Virus record (IMG/VR): IMGVR_UViG_3300037245_001071
Coordinates: 1-57,744 of that record
Length of the DNA stretch: 57,744 bases
Direction: 5' to 3' (one strand)
Origin: a virus
Positions 24,301-33,122 of this stretch are shown here, in pieces. Numbering within the stretch: the first letter of the stretch is position 1; every line of letters begins with the position of its first letter. Both the position numbers and the translations under genes were made by a program. Below the pieces are notes generated by a model. It was given only the letters and a program-made list of their open reading frames with translations, was not told the DNA's origin and did not search any database.

Positions 24301-25692
24301 ATGTCAAGTACAATTCCAACCCCATCAACGGCAGTAGTAGCCGGATTATTAGACCAGGCTGATTTAGAAAAAGGTAGAGTCGGGTTAGCTATTATAGACA
24401 ATCCTATTAAACCAGGTAAAACCTATATAGTGTTTGATGCTGTTGCTGGTAATAACAATTTGCATTTAGATACAGGTGGTTCGACTACATATTCAATCAA
24501 TAAAGGAGATGGCACGGTTGATGATTCTCATACCGATACGGGAGGTATTAAGGTATTAAACTATGTTGTTACAGGACGATATATTATTACAATAGATGGT
24601 GATTTTGCAGGAATAGACACGAGTCAAACGGTAAATCAATCCGAATTAAATAAATATATTGAAATATATGCAGGCTCAAACAATCCTGTTGCTTTGGTTG
24701 TAGACGCTTTTAAAAACTGTATTAAATTACAAAATGTAACATTTACAGAATTAACTACAATTGGTGATACTGCTTTTTCAGGTTGTACATTGCTAATTAA
24801 TGCAACTTTACCAAAAGCCACATCAATAGGCGTAGATGCTTTTTTAAATTGCCCATTAGTCACTATTTTGGTTGATGATATATTAGCATTAATGCAAAAC
24901 AAGGTTGGCGTTAATACGTATTTCCCAACTGAAAAATTTTCAGTTAACGAGGGTAAAATCTCAATTATGCGTTCTGGTACGAATAGGACAGCTTGGTGGT
25001 ATAATAGTTCGACCGGGTTTGCTGTTCTTGAAACGACAAACGGAGTTAATTTTAAAATAGGAACATTCAATTACCCAGACGCTGTTACTATTAGAGACAC
25101 AACTGGAAACGTTGGAATAGACAACTTGTCTCCACCGCAAAAATTAAGCGTAAATGGAGACATATCATGTGAAGATATAATACTAGAAGATGTAGATGCA
25201 ATAAATGTTGATGCTGCCGGAAATGTAGAAGGTCAAACAATCAGCGAAAATGGCACATTACTAACTGATAAATATGCTCAATTAGGCGATGCTGTAGATT
25301 TTAATACAATCAAAGAAAATGGCACATTACTAACTAATAAATATGAAGCCAAACAATCTACTACTTCTGGATTATCCATTGAAGCTACGGCAAACCCAGG
25401 GGTTCCGATTGGTAGCGGTTCGTTTAAAAGATTAGGTAGCATCGTATTGGTAACTTTTAAATTTACAAATAATACATCTAGTGGATTTATAAATGATTGT
25501 ACGATAACGGGTACCGTTCCTTCTGGATATAGACCTGCTGTTCAGAGTGGTATCAGGAATGAAATTGCTCATATTAAATCCGAACTTGGTGAAGAAATAA
25601 CGCTTTCAATAAGCTCAACAGGTGTAGTCACGGCAACGGGTACAGCAGATTTAAATAAAACATCAACTTATACTATATCATATACTATATAA
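24301..25692 (+). CDS. Tail fibre protein with BspA-like leucine-rich repeats
   Basis: This 463-residue protein has a short N-terminal attachment part, then BspA/LRR_5 repeats (about 135-200: LQNVTFTELTTIGDTAFSGC and a second ATSIGVDAFLNC unit), a long fibre-like region with a duplicated ENGTLLT motif, and a C-terminal beta domain (about 360-463). BspA-type repeats are common in Bacteroidota surface proteins and bind ligands. A role in host recognition is likely. Confidence 0.75.
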   Translation: MSSTIPTPSTAVVAGLLDQADLEKGRVGLAIIDNPIKPGKTYIVFDAVAGNNNLHLDTGGSTTYSINKGDGTVDDSHTDTGGIKVLNYVVTGRYIITIDGDFAGIDTSQTVNQSELNKYIEIYAGSNNPVALVVDAFKNCIKLQNVTFTELTTIGDTAFSGCTLLINATLPKATSIGVDAFLNCPLVTILVDDILALMQNKVGVNTYFPTEKFSVNEGKISIMRSGTNRTAWWYNSSTGFAVLETTNGVNFKIGTFNYPDAVTIRDTTGNVGIDNLSPPQKLSVNGDISCEDIILEDVDAINVDAAGNVEGQTISENGTLLTDKYAQLGDAVDFNTIKENGTLLTNKYEAKQSTTSGLSIEATANPGVPIGSGSFKRLGSIVLVTFKFTNNTSSGFINDCTITGTVPSGYRPAVQSGIRNEIAHIKSELGEEITLSISSTGVVTATGTADLNKTSTYTISYTI

Positions 25693-25713
25693 TAGACATT
25701 AAAACATACAATC

Positions 25714-26007
25714 ATGGCAGCAGAAACAGGAAAATTATATTTAGTAGCAGATCATAGTTCGGTAACTAACGAAAGACCTGTGATTTTAGAACTAAAAGGA
25801 ACCGTAGATTTAATGATTTACGGTAGTAATGAAGAAGTAAGTACACTGGTAAATGTTACTGATTTAACGCCCTGTTTGCTTGAAAACTTAACGGATGATT
25901 TAGTATCGGCTTTGAGTGGAATGCCTAGATACATTGCTTTTATCGGAACGGCAGATAGAATTATAGTACAGGATAAAGATTTAACTTATGTAAAAGATAT
26001 TTCATAA
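25714..26007 (+). CDS. Small fibre-region protein (97 aa)
   Basis: A beta-rich 97-residue protein between two large fibre genes; the stop overlaps the next start (TAATG). It may be a fibre connector or chaperone. No recognised family. Confidence 0.6.
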   Translation: MAAETGKLYLVADHSSVTNERPVILELKGTVDLMIYGSNEEVSTLVNVTDLTPCLLENLTDDLVSALSGMPRYIAFIGTADRIIVQDKDLTYVKDIS

Positions 26008-28406
26008 TGACTATTTTAAAACATTTAGGTATATTACTACATAAAGGTATTTTAGCCCAAAAAGGCATACTTTATGCTAATGGACTATTGCCGCCTGATG
26101 TTGGATTTCCGAATTATTACCAATGGGTATTTACTGGTAAATCTTCTGAAATAATTACTAAAGATGATCTTTGGTACTGGAAAAACTTCGGTATAGGAGG
26201 AGCTGCTGTAGATTTACAGATTACAGATACTCAGGTGTTGACTATTGGGACGGGGGTTAATCTAACTTTTGATAACTTAACAGGAATAGGAATAGAAGAA
26301 TATAGAGGGGAATCATTTTATAAAAATCAACAATTAATAGTTAATGTGGTTGCAGATACTTCTATAACTATAATAAATGACAAACATACTCATGTAATTA
26401 AACGAGTAATTAACGCACCGCTTCATTTAGATTATTGGTCTTATTATGAGTTTAAAAATGGTGAATTACAATTAATACAAGAATTATCAAATATAGGTGT
26501 TTATCAAATTGCTGGGAGTGGGACATTTACAGGCGAAGTTCACGGCTATGAGGAAACTATAACAAATGAGCTATTAATTGATGGTGTATCAATAGATATT
26601 GGTGTAACTGCTACTCATTACGGCAATATTGCTAAATATTCCGATAGTGCAAATATGCTCAATACTACAACATTTGCAAATCAGCGATTAAGAAATAAAT
26701 ATATTCAAATTGAATATGACAATGATGCTTTTGAAGTATATAATAAAATGACTGCATTAGTTGATATATCTTTAGATGTTGACTATCAAAATATGATAAC
26801 GCCTAGTTTATTTTATGATAAAATTAATGTTGATAATGTGGATTATGATCCGACAGTTGCAAGACCAACAATAATTGATACAATTGTACCTGTAACGTAC
26901 TCTACAAATAACGGCAATTATTTAGAATTAACAGAAACTATTTTACAAACAAATGCACCAACTGCTAAAATATCATTTGGTACTAATCCAATAAATTATA
27001 AGCTGTATTGGGGTCATATATTTGAGGGTGGTGCACCGGTAGTATATTTAACAGGTGAGGTTGCAGAATCATTAGTTTCTATTAGAGTTTATGATATACC
27101 AGTTGTACCAACAAATAAATATAAAATCGCACTAAATAAAGTGACAAAAGATAGGCTGATTGTTGAAAGATTATCCAGCGAAGTATTAGGCAAAGATTAT
27201 AATATAGGCTTTAGTTTTTATGTAGCGTCTGCACCTACTGCTGATGGTTGGATATTTAGCGAAACAGATTTGTCTAGTGCAGGTTTTTGGGTTAGGCTGA
27301 GAACAACAGGCGTTTTAAATGTTAGATTATATACTGGAGGTGTATCTGAAGAATTTAATACAAGTGCAATTACTTTTGGCGCATGGAATAAAATCGAATA
27401 TAATAATGATAAATTAATAGTGAATGATGTATTAGTAAACACATTTGTTAATTTAGGTGGGGATTATACAATTGACTCCTTGCCTATGTTTAATATACTA
27501 AATTATGGATTACCTGGATACACGGGTCAGATAGATATTCAATATAGAGATATAATTTACCGAGGCGAGAGGTATTATACAAATGAGGGCGAAGGTCGTT
27601 ATTTATATGGCGAAAGAGGTTCTATAATTGGGATATATCAAGAAGCTACCTTAAGTGAATCTAAATGGGTTTTAGATGCTGCAAAACCTGATCCAACATA
27701 TGAAGGATACTACAACCGTATTGGATGGACAGATGATGCAGTACCAAGACTTAATGTTAATGATATTGATTTTACAGCAGGTTTATTAAGTTATCTAAAG
27801 TTAGATGATGGTACTGAATTATGGATGCAAGATGCAACAGGAGTTGTCATTAAAGACCGCTTAGGACTTAATGACGGTACTCTAATTGGAGCAAACCAAG
27901 CTGAGGCTTGGGGCACTAAAAGCGCACTAGCAAAACCAGCTCTAAGTATATATGGTGGAGAAATTTATGAAGATGATGCACATCCTGGGGATTCTGATTA
28001 TTATTTATATGTCATAAAAGGGGTCGATGGGTTCTTTAATCCTACAGTTTCAGGATATACAAATATAGGTCAATTTGAACCAAACAAAGGCTTTTGGAAT
28101 ACAGGTAAGGTTAAACAACCTAGTGGAGATGCAGGAATGTTTGCATTAACAAAAGCTTATCCAGAATTAGATATATTTTATGGAGCCACTAAAGATGATC
28201 CATTAGAGGTTACGCATGATCAATTAATGGCTATTGATTTATCAGGAATACCAGAAGCAGATTTCCGACTAACAAAATCAGATGATGGAAAGTATATTAA
28301 GGATATGGCTAGTGAGCCTTATGAACAATCATTCGATAAAGATACAGATTTACCTCTTTATGATAAAGATACAGATTTACCTATATATCAAATAAAAACA
28401 TTTTAA
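26007..28406 (+). CDS. Large tail fibre with a LamG-like domain
   Basis: The 799-residue protein begins with short glycine repeats (HLGILLHKGILAQKGILYAN), continues through repeated beta domains, and has a concanavalin/LamG-like segment at about 395-505 (GFSFYVASAPTADGWIFSE, then FGAWNKIEYNND). The C-terminus carries a tandem DKDTDLP repeat. LamG-like folds bind sugars, so it is probably a receptor-binding component. Confidence 0.75.
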   Translation: MTILKHLGILLHKGILAQKGILYANGLLPPDVGFPNYYQWVFTGKSSEIITKDDLWYWKNFGIGGAAVDLQITDTQVLTIGTGVNLTFDNLTGIGIEEYRGESFYKNQQLIVNVVADTSITIINDKHTHVIKRVINAPLHLDYWSYYEFKNGELQLIQELSNIGVYQIAGSGTFTGEVHGYEETITNELLIDGVSIDIGVTATHYGNIAKYSDSANMLNTTTFANQRLRNKYIQIEYDNDAFEVYNKMTALVDISLDVDYQNMITPSLFYDKINVDNVDYDPTVARPTIIDTIVPVTYSTNNGNYLELTETILQTNAPTAKISFGTNPINYKLYWGHIFEGGAPVVYLTGEVAESLVSIRVYDIPVVPTNKYKIALNKVTKDRLIVERLSSEVLGKDYNIGFSFYVASAPTADGWIFSETDLSSAGFWVRLRTTGVLNVRLYTGGVSEEFNTSAITFGAWNKIEYNNDKLIVNDVLVNTFVNLGGDYTIDSLPMFNILNYGLPGYTGQIDIQYRDIIYRGERYYTNEGEGRYLYGERGSIIGIYQEATLSESKWVLDAAKPDPTYEGYYNRIGWTDDAVPRLNVNDIDFTAGLLSYLKLDDGTELWMQDATGVVIKDRLGLNDGTLIGANQAEAWGTKSALAKPALSIYGGEIYEDDAHPGDSDYYLYVIKGVDGFFNPTVSGYTNIGQFEPNKGFWNTGKVKQPSGDAGMFALTKAYPELDIFYGATKDDPLEVTHDQLMAIDLSGIPEADFRLTKSDDGKYIKDMASEPYEQSFDKDTDLPLYDKDTDLPIYQIKTF

Positions 28407-28408
28407 TT

Positions 28409-30127
28409 ATGGCATTAAAAGCATATTTGCAAGATAAGCTTGCATCGGGAGATATAGAAGCTATATTACGTAAATTAAGTGATGATAATTCTTACTATGT
28501 AGATACGGTAGGGCTTGATGTATTTAACATTTATTCGGAAGATGATTTTCCAACACCCGTTGGTGACGCTAGTACATTGATAAGTGGTAAGTATGTAATG
28601 AAAAAATCATTTACATTATCCACTATCAAAAGATTTAACTGCGCTTTAGGCTCTATAATTGAATGGACTAGCGATGACAAAGAAAATCACACGCTTACAA
28701 GTGACCATGATAATGAAACTCTTTTTAATCTAATACTTGGTTCAAGATTTAAGTGCGATCACGCATCATTTGTAATAGGTGGAGATAATGCTACTTTCCT
28801 AAGCATAGCTGGCAATAATTACAATTCTAAATTTAATGATTTTAGAGTTACTTTTACAGGAACCGGTTCTGCTATTGGTGGAGCATTTAATACATTTGAA
28901 GGAACTAATGAATTTTTAGATGGAACCTTTGCAGGTTTTAAAGATGGGTTGGTTATAAATAACACTGGTGGAACTCAGGTTATCGGAGTGTTGTTTATTT
29001 CAGATTTTACAGGTGATGATGCAATATTAAAAGCAATTAACATTCCTGCGTTGGCAGTTAATTTTAATACCAATGTATTTATCGGTAGTGCTTCTCAATC
29101 GAATTATTATCTTGATCCGACTATTGAAGTTCCTATGCAAGTTCAGAATAACATAACAGCAGGAGCTTTAACAACATTCTTTAAATCAGGAAGTACAGGA
29201 GCTTTTACGGCTGTTGCTGATGCATCAATAGGAGCTACTAATATAACATCTGTTACGGATTCAAGCGGAATAGCTAGGTTTAATTTTACAGGCGGTACGC
29301 TCTATCAATATCAAGAGATAGTTAATTCTACATTCACTACTAACCCAGATTATAATGGCACTTATATTATATCTGCTACAGATGGAACAACTTATTTTGA
29401 AATAGCAAGTATAGAGTTTGGAAGCGATGAAACTGGTAGCTTTTTGAGTAATTCAGTTACATTAACAGAATCCGGAACAACATTAACAGATGGTGAAACT
29501 ATCTTATTAGATACTGATTTAAGCACAATGTATGATTGTGGAACATATGTTTACAATAAACAAACCAATAGTGTACAAGTAAATAAAACGTGGGTATCTA
29601 CTATTACCGGAACATGGGATTCAGGCTCTTTAACTGAAAATAGTAAATATGTAAATGCTTCAGGGAATGGTGCTCAACCTGACAGTCAAACAGGAAGTGC
29701 TATATCTGTTAAAGGAAATATTGCGGGCGCAACCGATACAACAACAACAACTAATTGGGGACCACTAAATCTAGGGACTGCAATTGAAGGTGGTTTAGAA
29801 AGCAGAACTAAACTATTAGACGCTGCTACTGGTGAACGAGAATATACAGATTTAACTCCACTTTCAATAGCTGGTAATATATCTATGTCGGTTGTTAAAT
29901 CAGGGGGAGCAGTAGAGCATGTTTTTAGGATGATAAAAACCATTGATACAGAAAGTGATCCGTTTGATGATGTAGAAATGGAAAGAAGTATAACCACTGT
30001 TACGGGATCGGTAGGATTTCCATTTTCAGGAACATTATACCCAGGAGATAGATTTAGATCAGAGGTTAAAGCTATTGCCACACCTTCTACTATCACTATA
30101 TTGTCTTATTCAGATACACTTAAATAA
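28409..30127 (+). CDS. Tail fibre/tailspike-like protein
   Basis: The 572 residues are dominated by short strands with turns (FVIGGDNATFLSIAG, NEFLDGTFAGFKDGLVINN), the look of a parallel beta-helix as in tailspikes, and a C-terminal beta domain. No catalytic residues can be named. It is likely the last fibre gene. Confidence 0.65.
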   Translation: MALKAYLQDKLASGDIEAILRKLSDDNSYYVDTVGLDVFNIYSEDDFPTPVGDASTLISGKYVMKKSFTLSTIKRFNCALGSIIEWTSDDKENHTLTSDHDNETLFNLILGSRFKCDHASFVIGGDNATFLSIAGNNYNSKFNDFRVTFTGTGSAIGGAFNTFEGTNEFLDGTFAGFKDGLVINNTGGTQVIGVLFISDFTGDDAILKAINIPALAVNFNTNVFIGSASQSNYYLDPTIEVPMQVQNNITAGALTTFFKSGSTGAFTAVADASIGATNITSVTDSSGIARFNFTGGTLYQYQEIVNSTFTTNPDYNGTYIISATDGTTYFEIASIEFGSDETGSFLSNSVTLTESGTTLTDGETILLDTDLSTMYDCGTYVYNKQTNSVQVNKTWVSTITGTWDSGSLTENSKYVNASGNGAQPDSQTGSAISVKGNIAGATDTTTTTNWGPLNLGTAIEGGLESRTKLLDAATGEREYTDLTPLSIAGNISMSVVKSGGAVEHVFRMIKTIDTESDPFDDVEMERSITTVTGSVGFPFSGTLYPGDRFRSEVKAIATPSTITILSYSDTLK

Positions 30128-30135
30128 GTGAAATT

Positions 30136-30489
30136 ATGATTTCTATTTGGAAACCAAAAACATACTATTTCATCAAACTTCCAGTTGAAAAATTATTGGA
30201 ACGTTTGGATGTTATGTTAGTGGATATAATGGGATACGACCCTGAAACAGAATGGGTACTTGAAGATGTTGCCAGGGGTGTAAAATATCTGGCAAACAAT
30301 GAAATGGCTATTGGTATTCAAATTAATAGTGCTACGAGTACCAGAGATACAAAAAGATTAGGAATCAATACTCGTGGAGTAGATAAGTATATTACATCGC
30401 AATTTTTTGATTTAGCCAAATATATGCTTCAGGTAGATAAATTTTTAACAGAGGATGAATATTTGAAACTCGAAAGCATAGAAAATTAA
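30136..30489 (+). CDS. Hypothetical protein after the fibre genes (117 aa)
   Basis: An alpha/beta soluble protein of 117 residues with no known motif, between fibre genes and lysis genes. It may be a fibre chaperone, but there is no direct support. Confidence 0.6.
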   Translation: MISIWKPKTYYFIKLPVEKLLERLDVMLVDIMGYDPETEWVLEDVARGVKYLANNEMAIGIQINSATSTRDTKRLGINTRGVDKYITSQFFDLAKYMLQVDKFLTEDEYLKLESIEN

Positions 30490-30510
30490 TATTAACTTTA
30501 TATATAAATC

Positions 30511-30594
30511 ATGGGAGTGCCAGAAAAACCAGTAAAGCCAAAAAAGAAAACAACAGGAACCAAAAGCGTTCCAGAAAAGCCAGTAAAAAAGTAA
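30511..30594 (+). CDS. Lysine/proline-rich 27-residue peptide
   Basis: A 27-codon frame with VPEKPVKP near the start and VPEKPVKK at the end, a duplicated motif. It ends exactly one base before the next ATG. Basic like the peptide at 6521-6601. Role unknown. Confidence 0.5.
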   Translation: MGVPEKPVKPKKKTTGTKSVPEKPVKK

Positions 30595-30954
30595 ATGAAA
30601 GAATATTATAAAATATTGCCAATTGGATTATTTATCATTGCGCAGTGTGCATATGATAATTTAGCACCATTAGAAAGTACTAATTGGTCTATATTTTATT
30701 TTGTTTCTCAACATTTATCATGGCTTTTATTGTGTTTATTTTTTGCAAAAGGAAAGCGATTTATTAAAAGGTTGCCTTACTATGCTTTAGCAGTAGCTTA
30801 TTTACTTCACATAATCCGATTGTTATTTAAAATTAACATGGAATATTCTCTATTTAGAGAATCGGTAAACAACTACGAGGGTAATCTTTTAATAAGTGCA
30901 TTAACAATTTCATTATTAATTATTCCTATTATATGGTACAAGCAAAAGAAATAA
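30595..30954 (+). CDS. Multi-spanning membrane protein (119 aa)
   Basis: Four hydrophobic segments (around 6-20, 28-49, 60-80, 100-115) predict an integral membrane protein. It is next to the endolysin and may be a holin or antiholin. The stop overlaps the next start (TAATG). Confidence 0.65.
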   Translation: MKEYYKILPIGLFIIAQCAYDNLAPLESTNWSIFYFVSQHLSWLLLCLFFAKGKRFIKRLPYYALAVAYLLHIIRLLFKINMEYSLFRESVNNYEGNLLISALTISLLIIPIIWYKQKK

Positions 30955-31283
30955 TGAGGCTTGTTGTAGCTTCTTTTATTACAGTATTAATAACACTTAC
31001 GCTAACTGGTGCGTTTAGTCAGAATACAAAAATAAACGATGCAGCAACAACTGATGATTTGGAGAAAATGGAAACTGATGTTAATGAATATACCGATAAG
31101 CAAATTGCCATTCATGAAGAAAAGGAAATGATACGGTATACTAATTTCACGGTTACATTAGAAAAGATGTATAAAAAGGTAGATGAAATGCATGATAAAA
31201 TAATAGTTCACGAGGTTAAAATTAACGATCCTGCATTTAAAACCCGTGGAGAAGCTAAAAGCCCAAAATATAAAGGATTTTAA
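30954..31283 (+). CDS. Membrane-anchored coiled-coil protein, spanin-like
   Basis: With the TAATG-overlapping start, the protein has an N-terminal hydrophobic anchor (LVVASFITVLITLTLTGAF) followed by a long charged helical region (about 30-90). The layout resembles an inner-membrane spanin that spans the periplasm during lysis. An ATG at 30933 would add seven residues. No lipoprotein partner is obvious. Confidence 0.55.
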   Translation: MRLVVASFITVLITLTLTGAFSQNTKINDAATTDDLEKMETDVNEYTDKQIAIHEEKEMIRYTNFTVTLEKMYKKVDEMHDKIIVHEVKINDPAFKTRGEAKSPKYKGF

Positions 31284-31285
31284 TT

Positions 31286-31786
31286 ATGAAATATTTAGAA
31301 ACATTTACACAAGGGAATCATTCGTCAGGTAGGTTTATAAATCCAATAGGTGTTGTATTGCATCATAATTATTTATTGAAAGATGATTTAATTAAGCAAA
31401 TGACCGAATCAAAACCAACTATTAGCACGGGTGAAACCATAAATGGGGCTTCTTATCATTGTGTAGGATGGAAGGATGGAACCAGAACGGTATTTGCAAA
31501 AGATAATCAAAGGGCATGGCATGCAGGGGCTAGTGAATTTAATGGTAGAAAACATTGCAATAATTTCATGTTGGGATATAGTTTTCATATTAACAGCAAT
31601 AGGGAGCCGTTAACAGCTGCACAAATTGAAAGTTTTATTGAGTGGTTGATACCTAGAATAGAGGCGTGGGGTATTAAAAAAAGCGATATTACAGACCATA
31701 GAAATGTTGCACCTGGTAGAAAGGTTGATTTAAACCCTGTTGAATTTAAAAGAATATTAACAGCGATTGATAAACTTTGGTTATGA
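31286..31786 (+). CDS. Endolysin: N-acetylmuramoyl-L-alanine amidase (Amidase_2)
   Basis: A 166-residue zinc amidase of the T7 lysozyme/PGRP fold. Visible features are H26-H27 in VVLHH, the AWHAG motif at about 78-82, and the C-terminal DHRNVAPGRKVDLNP with H138, K146 and D148 as zinc-binding and catalytic residues. It cuts the amide bond between MurNAc and the stem peptide. It has no signal peptide, so it needs a holin, and candidates lie on both sides. Confidence 0.9.
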   Translation: MKYLETFTQGNHSSGRFINPIGVVLHHNYLLKDDLIKQMTESKPTISTGETINGASYHCVGWKDGTRTVFAKDNQRAWHAGASEFNGRKHCNNFMLGYSFHINSNREPLTAAQIESFIEWLIPRIEAWGIKKSDITDHRNVAPGRKVDLNPVEFKRILTAIDKLWL

Positions 31787-32019
31787 GCGCATTAACAGGA
31801 TTTTTAATAGGTAGTTTAATATTCACATTTTTAGGATCGTTTCTAGGAGCGTTTTTAGTGTATAAATTCAATCCAAAAGACATTACATACCTAATTAAGA
31901 AGTTAAGGGCTAAAAAGGGCGGTGTAATTGATATAAATCAGGATATTGAACAACCTGAACCAGAAGTAAAACAAAAACGTAAATTTTTTAATCTAAAACA
32001 TAGGAGGAAAAACAAATGA
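31783..32019 (+). CDS. Single-span membrane protein in the lysis cassette (78 aa)
   Basis: Begins at the ATG overlapping the endolysin stop (ATGA). A hydrophobic segment at about 5-28 (FLIGSLIFTFLGSFLGAFLV) is followed by a basic cytoplasmic tail (KKLRAKKGG ... KQKRKFFNLKHRRKNK). Possibly a holin or antiholin; the strongly basic tail is a feature of holins. Confidence 0.6.
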   Translation: MSALTGFLIGSLIFTFLGSFLGAFLVYKFNPKDITYLIKKLRAKKGGVIDINQDIEQPEPEVKQKRKFFNLKHRRKNK

Positions 32020-32288
32020 TTGATTTATTAAAAAGTGTTGATTTAGGAACGATTGTTACAATCGTAGTATCGTTAATTGCAACTTTTGCCGGTGGATTCT
32101 GGATAAAGGGAAAAGGTAAGCTGTTATTAATCGGAAAACTAGTAAAAGAAACTTTAGATGTTATTGATGCGTTCAATGATGCTCTAAAGGACGATAAGAT
32201 TGATAAGAAAGAACTGGAACGCATAAAAACTCAATTTAACGAACTAAAGGCAGTATTCAAAGACCTATTTGCAAAGCAAGTAGAATAA
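32016..32288 (+). CDS. Holin-like protein (90 aa)
   Basis: Overlaps the previous gene by four bases. The N-terminus has one hydrophobic span (TIVTIVVSLIATFAGGFWI), followed by a charged helical tail (LVKETLDVIDAFNDALKDDK). Size and place fit a holin that lets the amidase reach the wall. A terminator follows. Confidence 0.65.
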   Translation: MIDLLKSVDLGTIVTIVVSLIATFAGGFWIKGKGKLLLIGKLVKETLDVIDAFNDALKDDKIDKKELERIKTQFNELKAVFKDLFAKQVE

Positions 32289-32312
32289 AGAAGTTTTTCA
32301 TGTTGTGTTGAG

Positions 32313-32342
32313 GTCCTGCAATTTCGGTTGCGGGGCTTTTTT
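32313..32342 (+). terminator. Rho-independent terminator of the late operon
   Basis: GTCCTGCAA (32313-32321) pairs with TTGCGGGGC (32328-32336) around a 6-base loop, with six Ts after. It ends the late operon just before the RNA gene. Confidence 0.85.
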
Positions 32343-32370
32343 GTTAATTGGATATTTAGTTGTAATTTTA
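32341..32370 (+). promoter_or_regulatory. Probable promoter of the tmRNA-like gene
   Basis: TTG at 32341-32343, a 19-base spacer, and TAATTTTA at 32363-32370 (one mismatch to TAnnTTTG). Transcription would start around 32376, just before the P2-pairing region of the acceptor piece. Confidence 0.5.
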
Positions 32371-32375
32371 CAAAG

Positions 32376-32602
32376 TATTCATTGACATTATTAGTAAAAC
32401 AATTTGGACGCGGGTTTGATCCCCGCCATCTCCACAACACAGTTATAAAGTAAGAGGTTGCCAACAACTCTTTAACCTGGCAAAAGGGGATGACTGACTT
32501 AGACAGGTTGCAAGTATGAATAATTGAGAGTACAAAACAATAACTAACAAAACAATAACACACGATTTTGCACCGCTAAGAGCAGTTGCATAATCAAGAA
32601 TT
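32376..32602 (+). ncRNA. ssrA: Circularly permuted tmRNA-like RNA
   Basis: The 3' half comes first: GGAC then a T arm with stem GCGGG/CCCGC (32410-32414, 32422-32426), a 7-base loop, the 3' acceptor strand CATCTCC (32427-32433) and A at the discriminator position. After a 51-base spacer comes the 5' half: acceptor strand GGGGATG (32486-32492), then TTAGACAGG, close to the tmRNA signature TTCGACaGG. The strands pair over seven bases with a G-U at the third pair, the alanine identity element. AGGTTG (32505-32510) also pairs with CAATTT (32400-32405), placing helix P2 exactly next to the T arm as in E. coli. A tag-like frame ends DFAPLRAVA-stop (32564-32593). Pseudoknots are reduced or absent. 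It has its own promoter and terminator. CCA is not encoded. Confidence 0.75.
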
Positions 32603-32626
32603 AGCCCCACTTTACGGGGCTTTTTT
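32603..32626 (+). terminator. Rho-independent terminator of the tmRNA-like gene
   Basis: AGCCCC (32603-32608) pairs with GGGGCT (32616-32621), loop of 7 bases, six Ts. It lies ten bases after the stop of the tag-like frame. Confidence 0.85.
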
Positions 32627-32658
32627 CGTTTATAATAAATAAAAATCATTAGTTTTGC

Positions 32659-32688
32659 TTGTAGAATAAACAAAAAGTATTACTTTAG
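32659..32688 (+). promoter_or_regulatory. Probable promoter of the early/replication operon
   Basis: TTG at 32659-32661, a 19-base spacer, and TACTTTAG at 32681-32688 (one mismatch to TAnnTTTG). The first gene begins at 32711. Confidence 0.5.
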
Positions 32689-32710
32689 CCATGCAAATAA
32701 AACAAATCAT

Positions 32711-32962
32711 ATGATAAACAACATTGAGCACTTTATCGAAAAGAAGTATGGAAAAGGTAAACGTAGGCGTTTTGCTATGGACTTATGGCCCGATCTTAAA
32801 AGCGAAAGCAATAATGATAAGATTGCACTTAATGGCAAAGTAAAGGGATTAATAGATAGTGATCCTAGGACACTTAAGTATGATTTGCTTGATAAAATAA
32901 CAAAGCTATTAGATTTAACTAAAATGCAAGAATTATGGTTGCCACTCGAAAACGACAAGTAA
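32711..32962 (+). CDS. Small basic hypothetical protein, first early gene (83 aa)
   Basis: It begins the operon that holds recombination and replication genes, 23 bases after the promoter. The protein is helical and basic (FIEKKYGKGKRRRFAMDLWPD). Short DNA- or RNA-binding or host-modifying proteins are common here. The opposite strand is open too, but strand and context favour this frame. Confidence 0.65.
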   Translation: MINNIEHFIEKKYGKGKRRRFAMDLWPDLKSESNNDKIALNGKVKGLIDSDPRTLKYDLLDKITKLLDLTKMQELWLPLENDK

Positions 32963-33120
32963 GACTACTAACAGCATTCATGTTTATCTTTGCTGTACTC
33001 TTTTTATGGATATTTTTTGACAAAAACATACCCTTAAAAGAAACAATAGTAGGTTGCGCTGTATTGGGATCAATATTTGGATTATTAGCTATTGATTATA
33101 TTAAAGTTCTAAATAGATAA
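32935..33120 (+). CDS. Small two-span membrane protein (61 aa)
   Basis: Overlaps the preceding gene by 28 bases. Two hydrophobic segments (LLTAFMFIFAVLFLWIFF and VGCAVLGSIFGLLAIDYI) predict a hairpin membrane protein. The basic N-terminus faces the cytoplasm. It could act in early takeover or exclusion; unknown. Confidence 0.6.
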   Translation: MVATRKRQVRLLTAFMFIFAVLFLWIFFDKNIPLKETIVGCAVLGSIFGLLAIDYIKVLNR

Positions 33121-33122
33121 TT

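Noticed and set aside
32231-32563. Minus-strand frame with the stretch WRWRGSNPRPNC
   Set aside because: This is the familiar false protein produced by reading the antisense of a tRNA/tmRNA 3' end. It supports the RNA gene instead.
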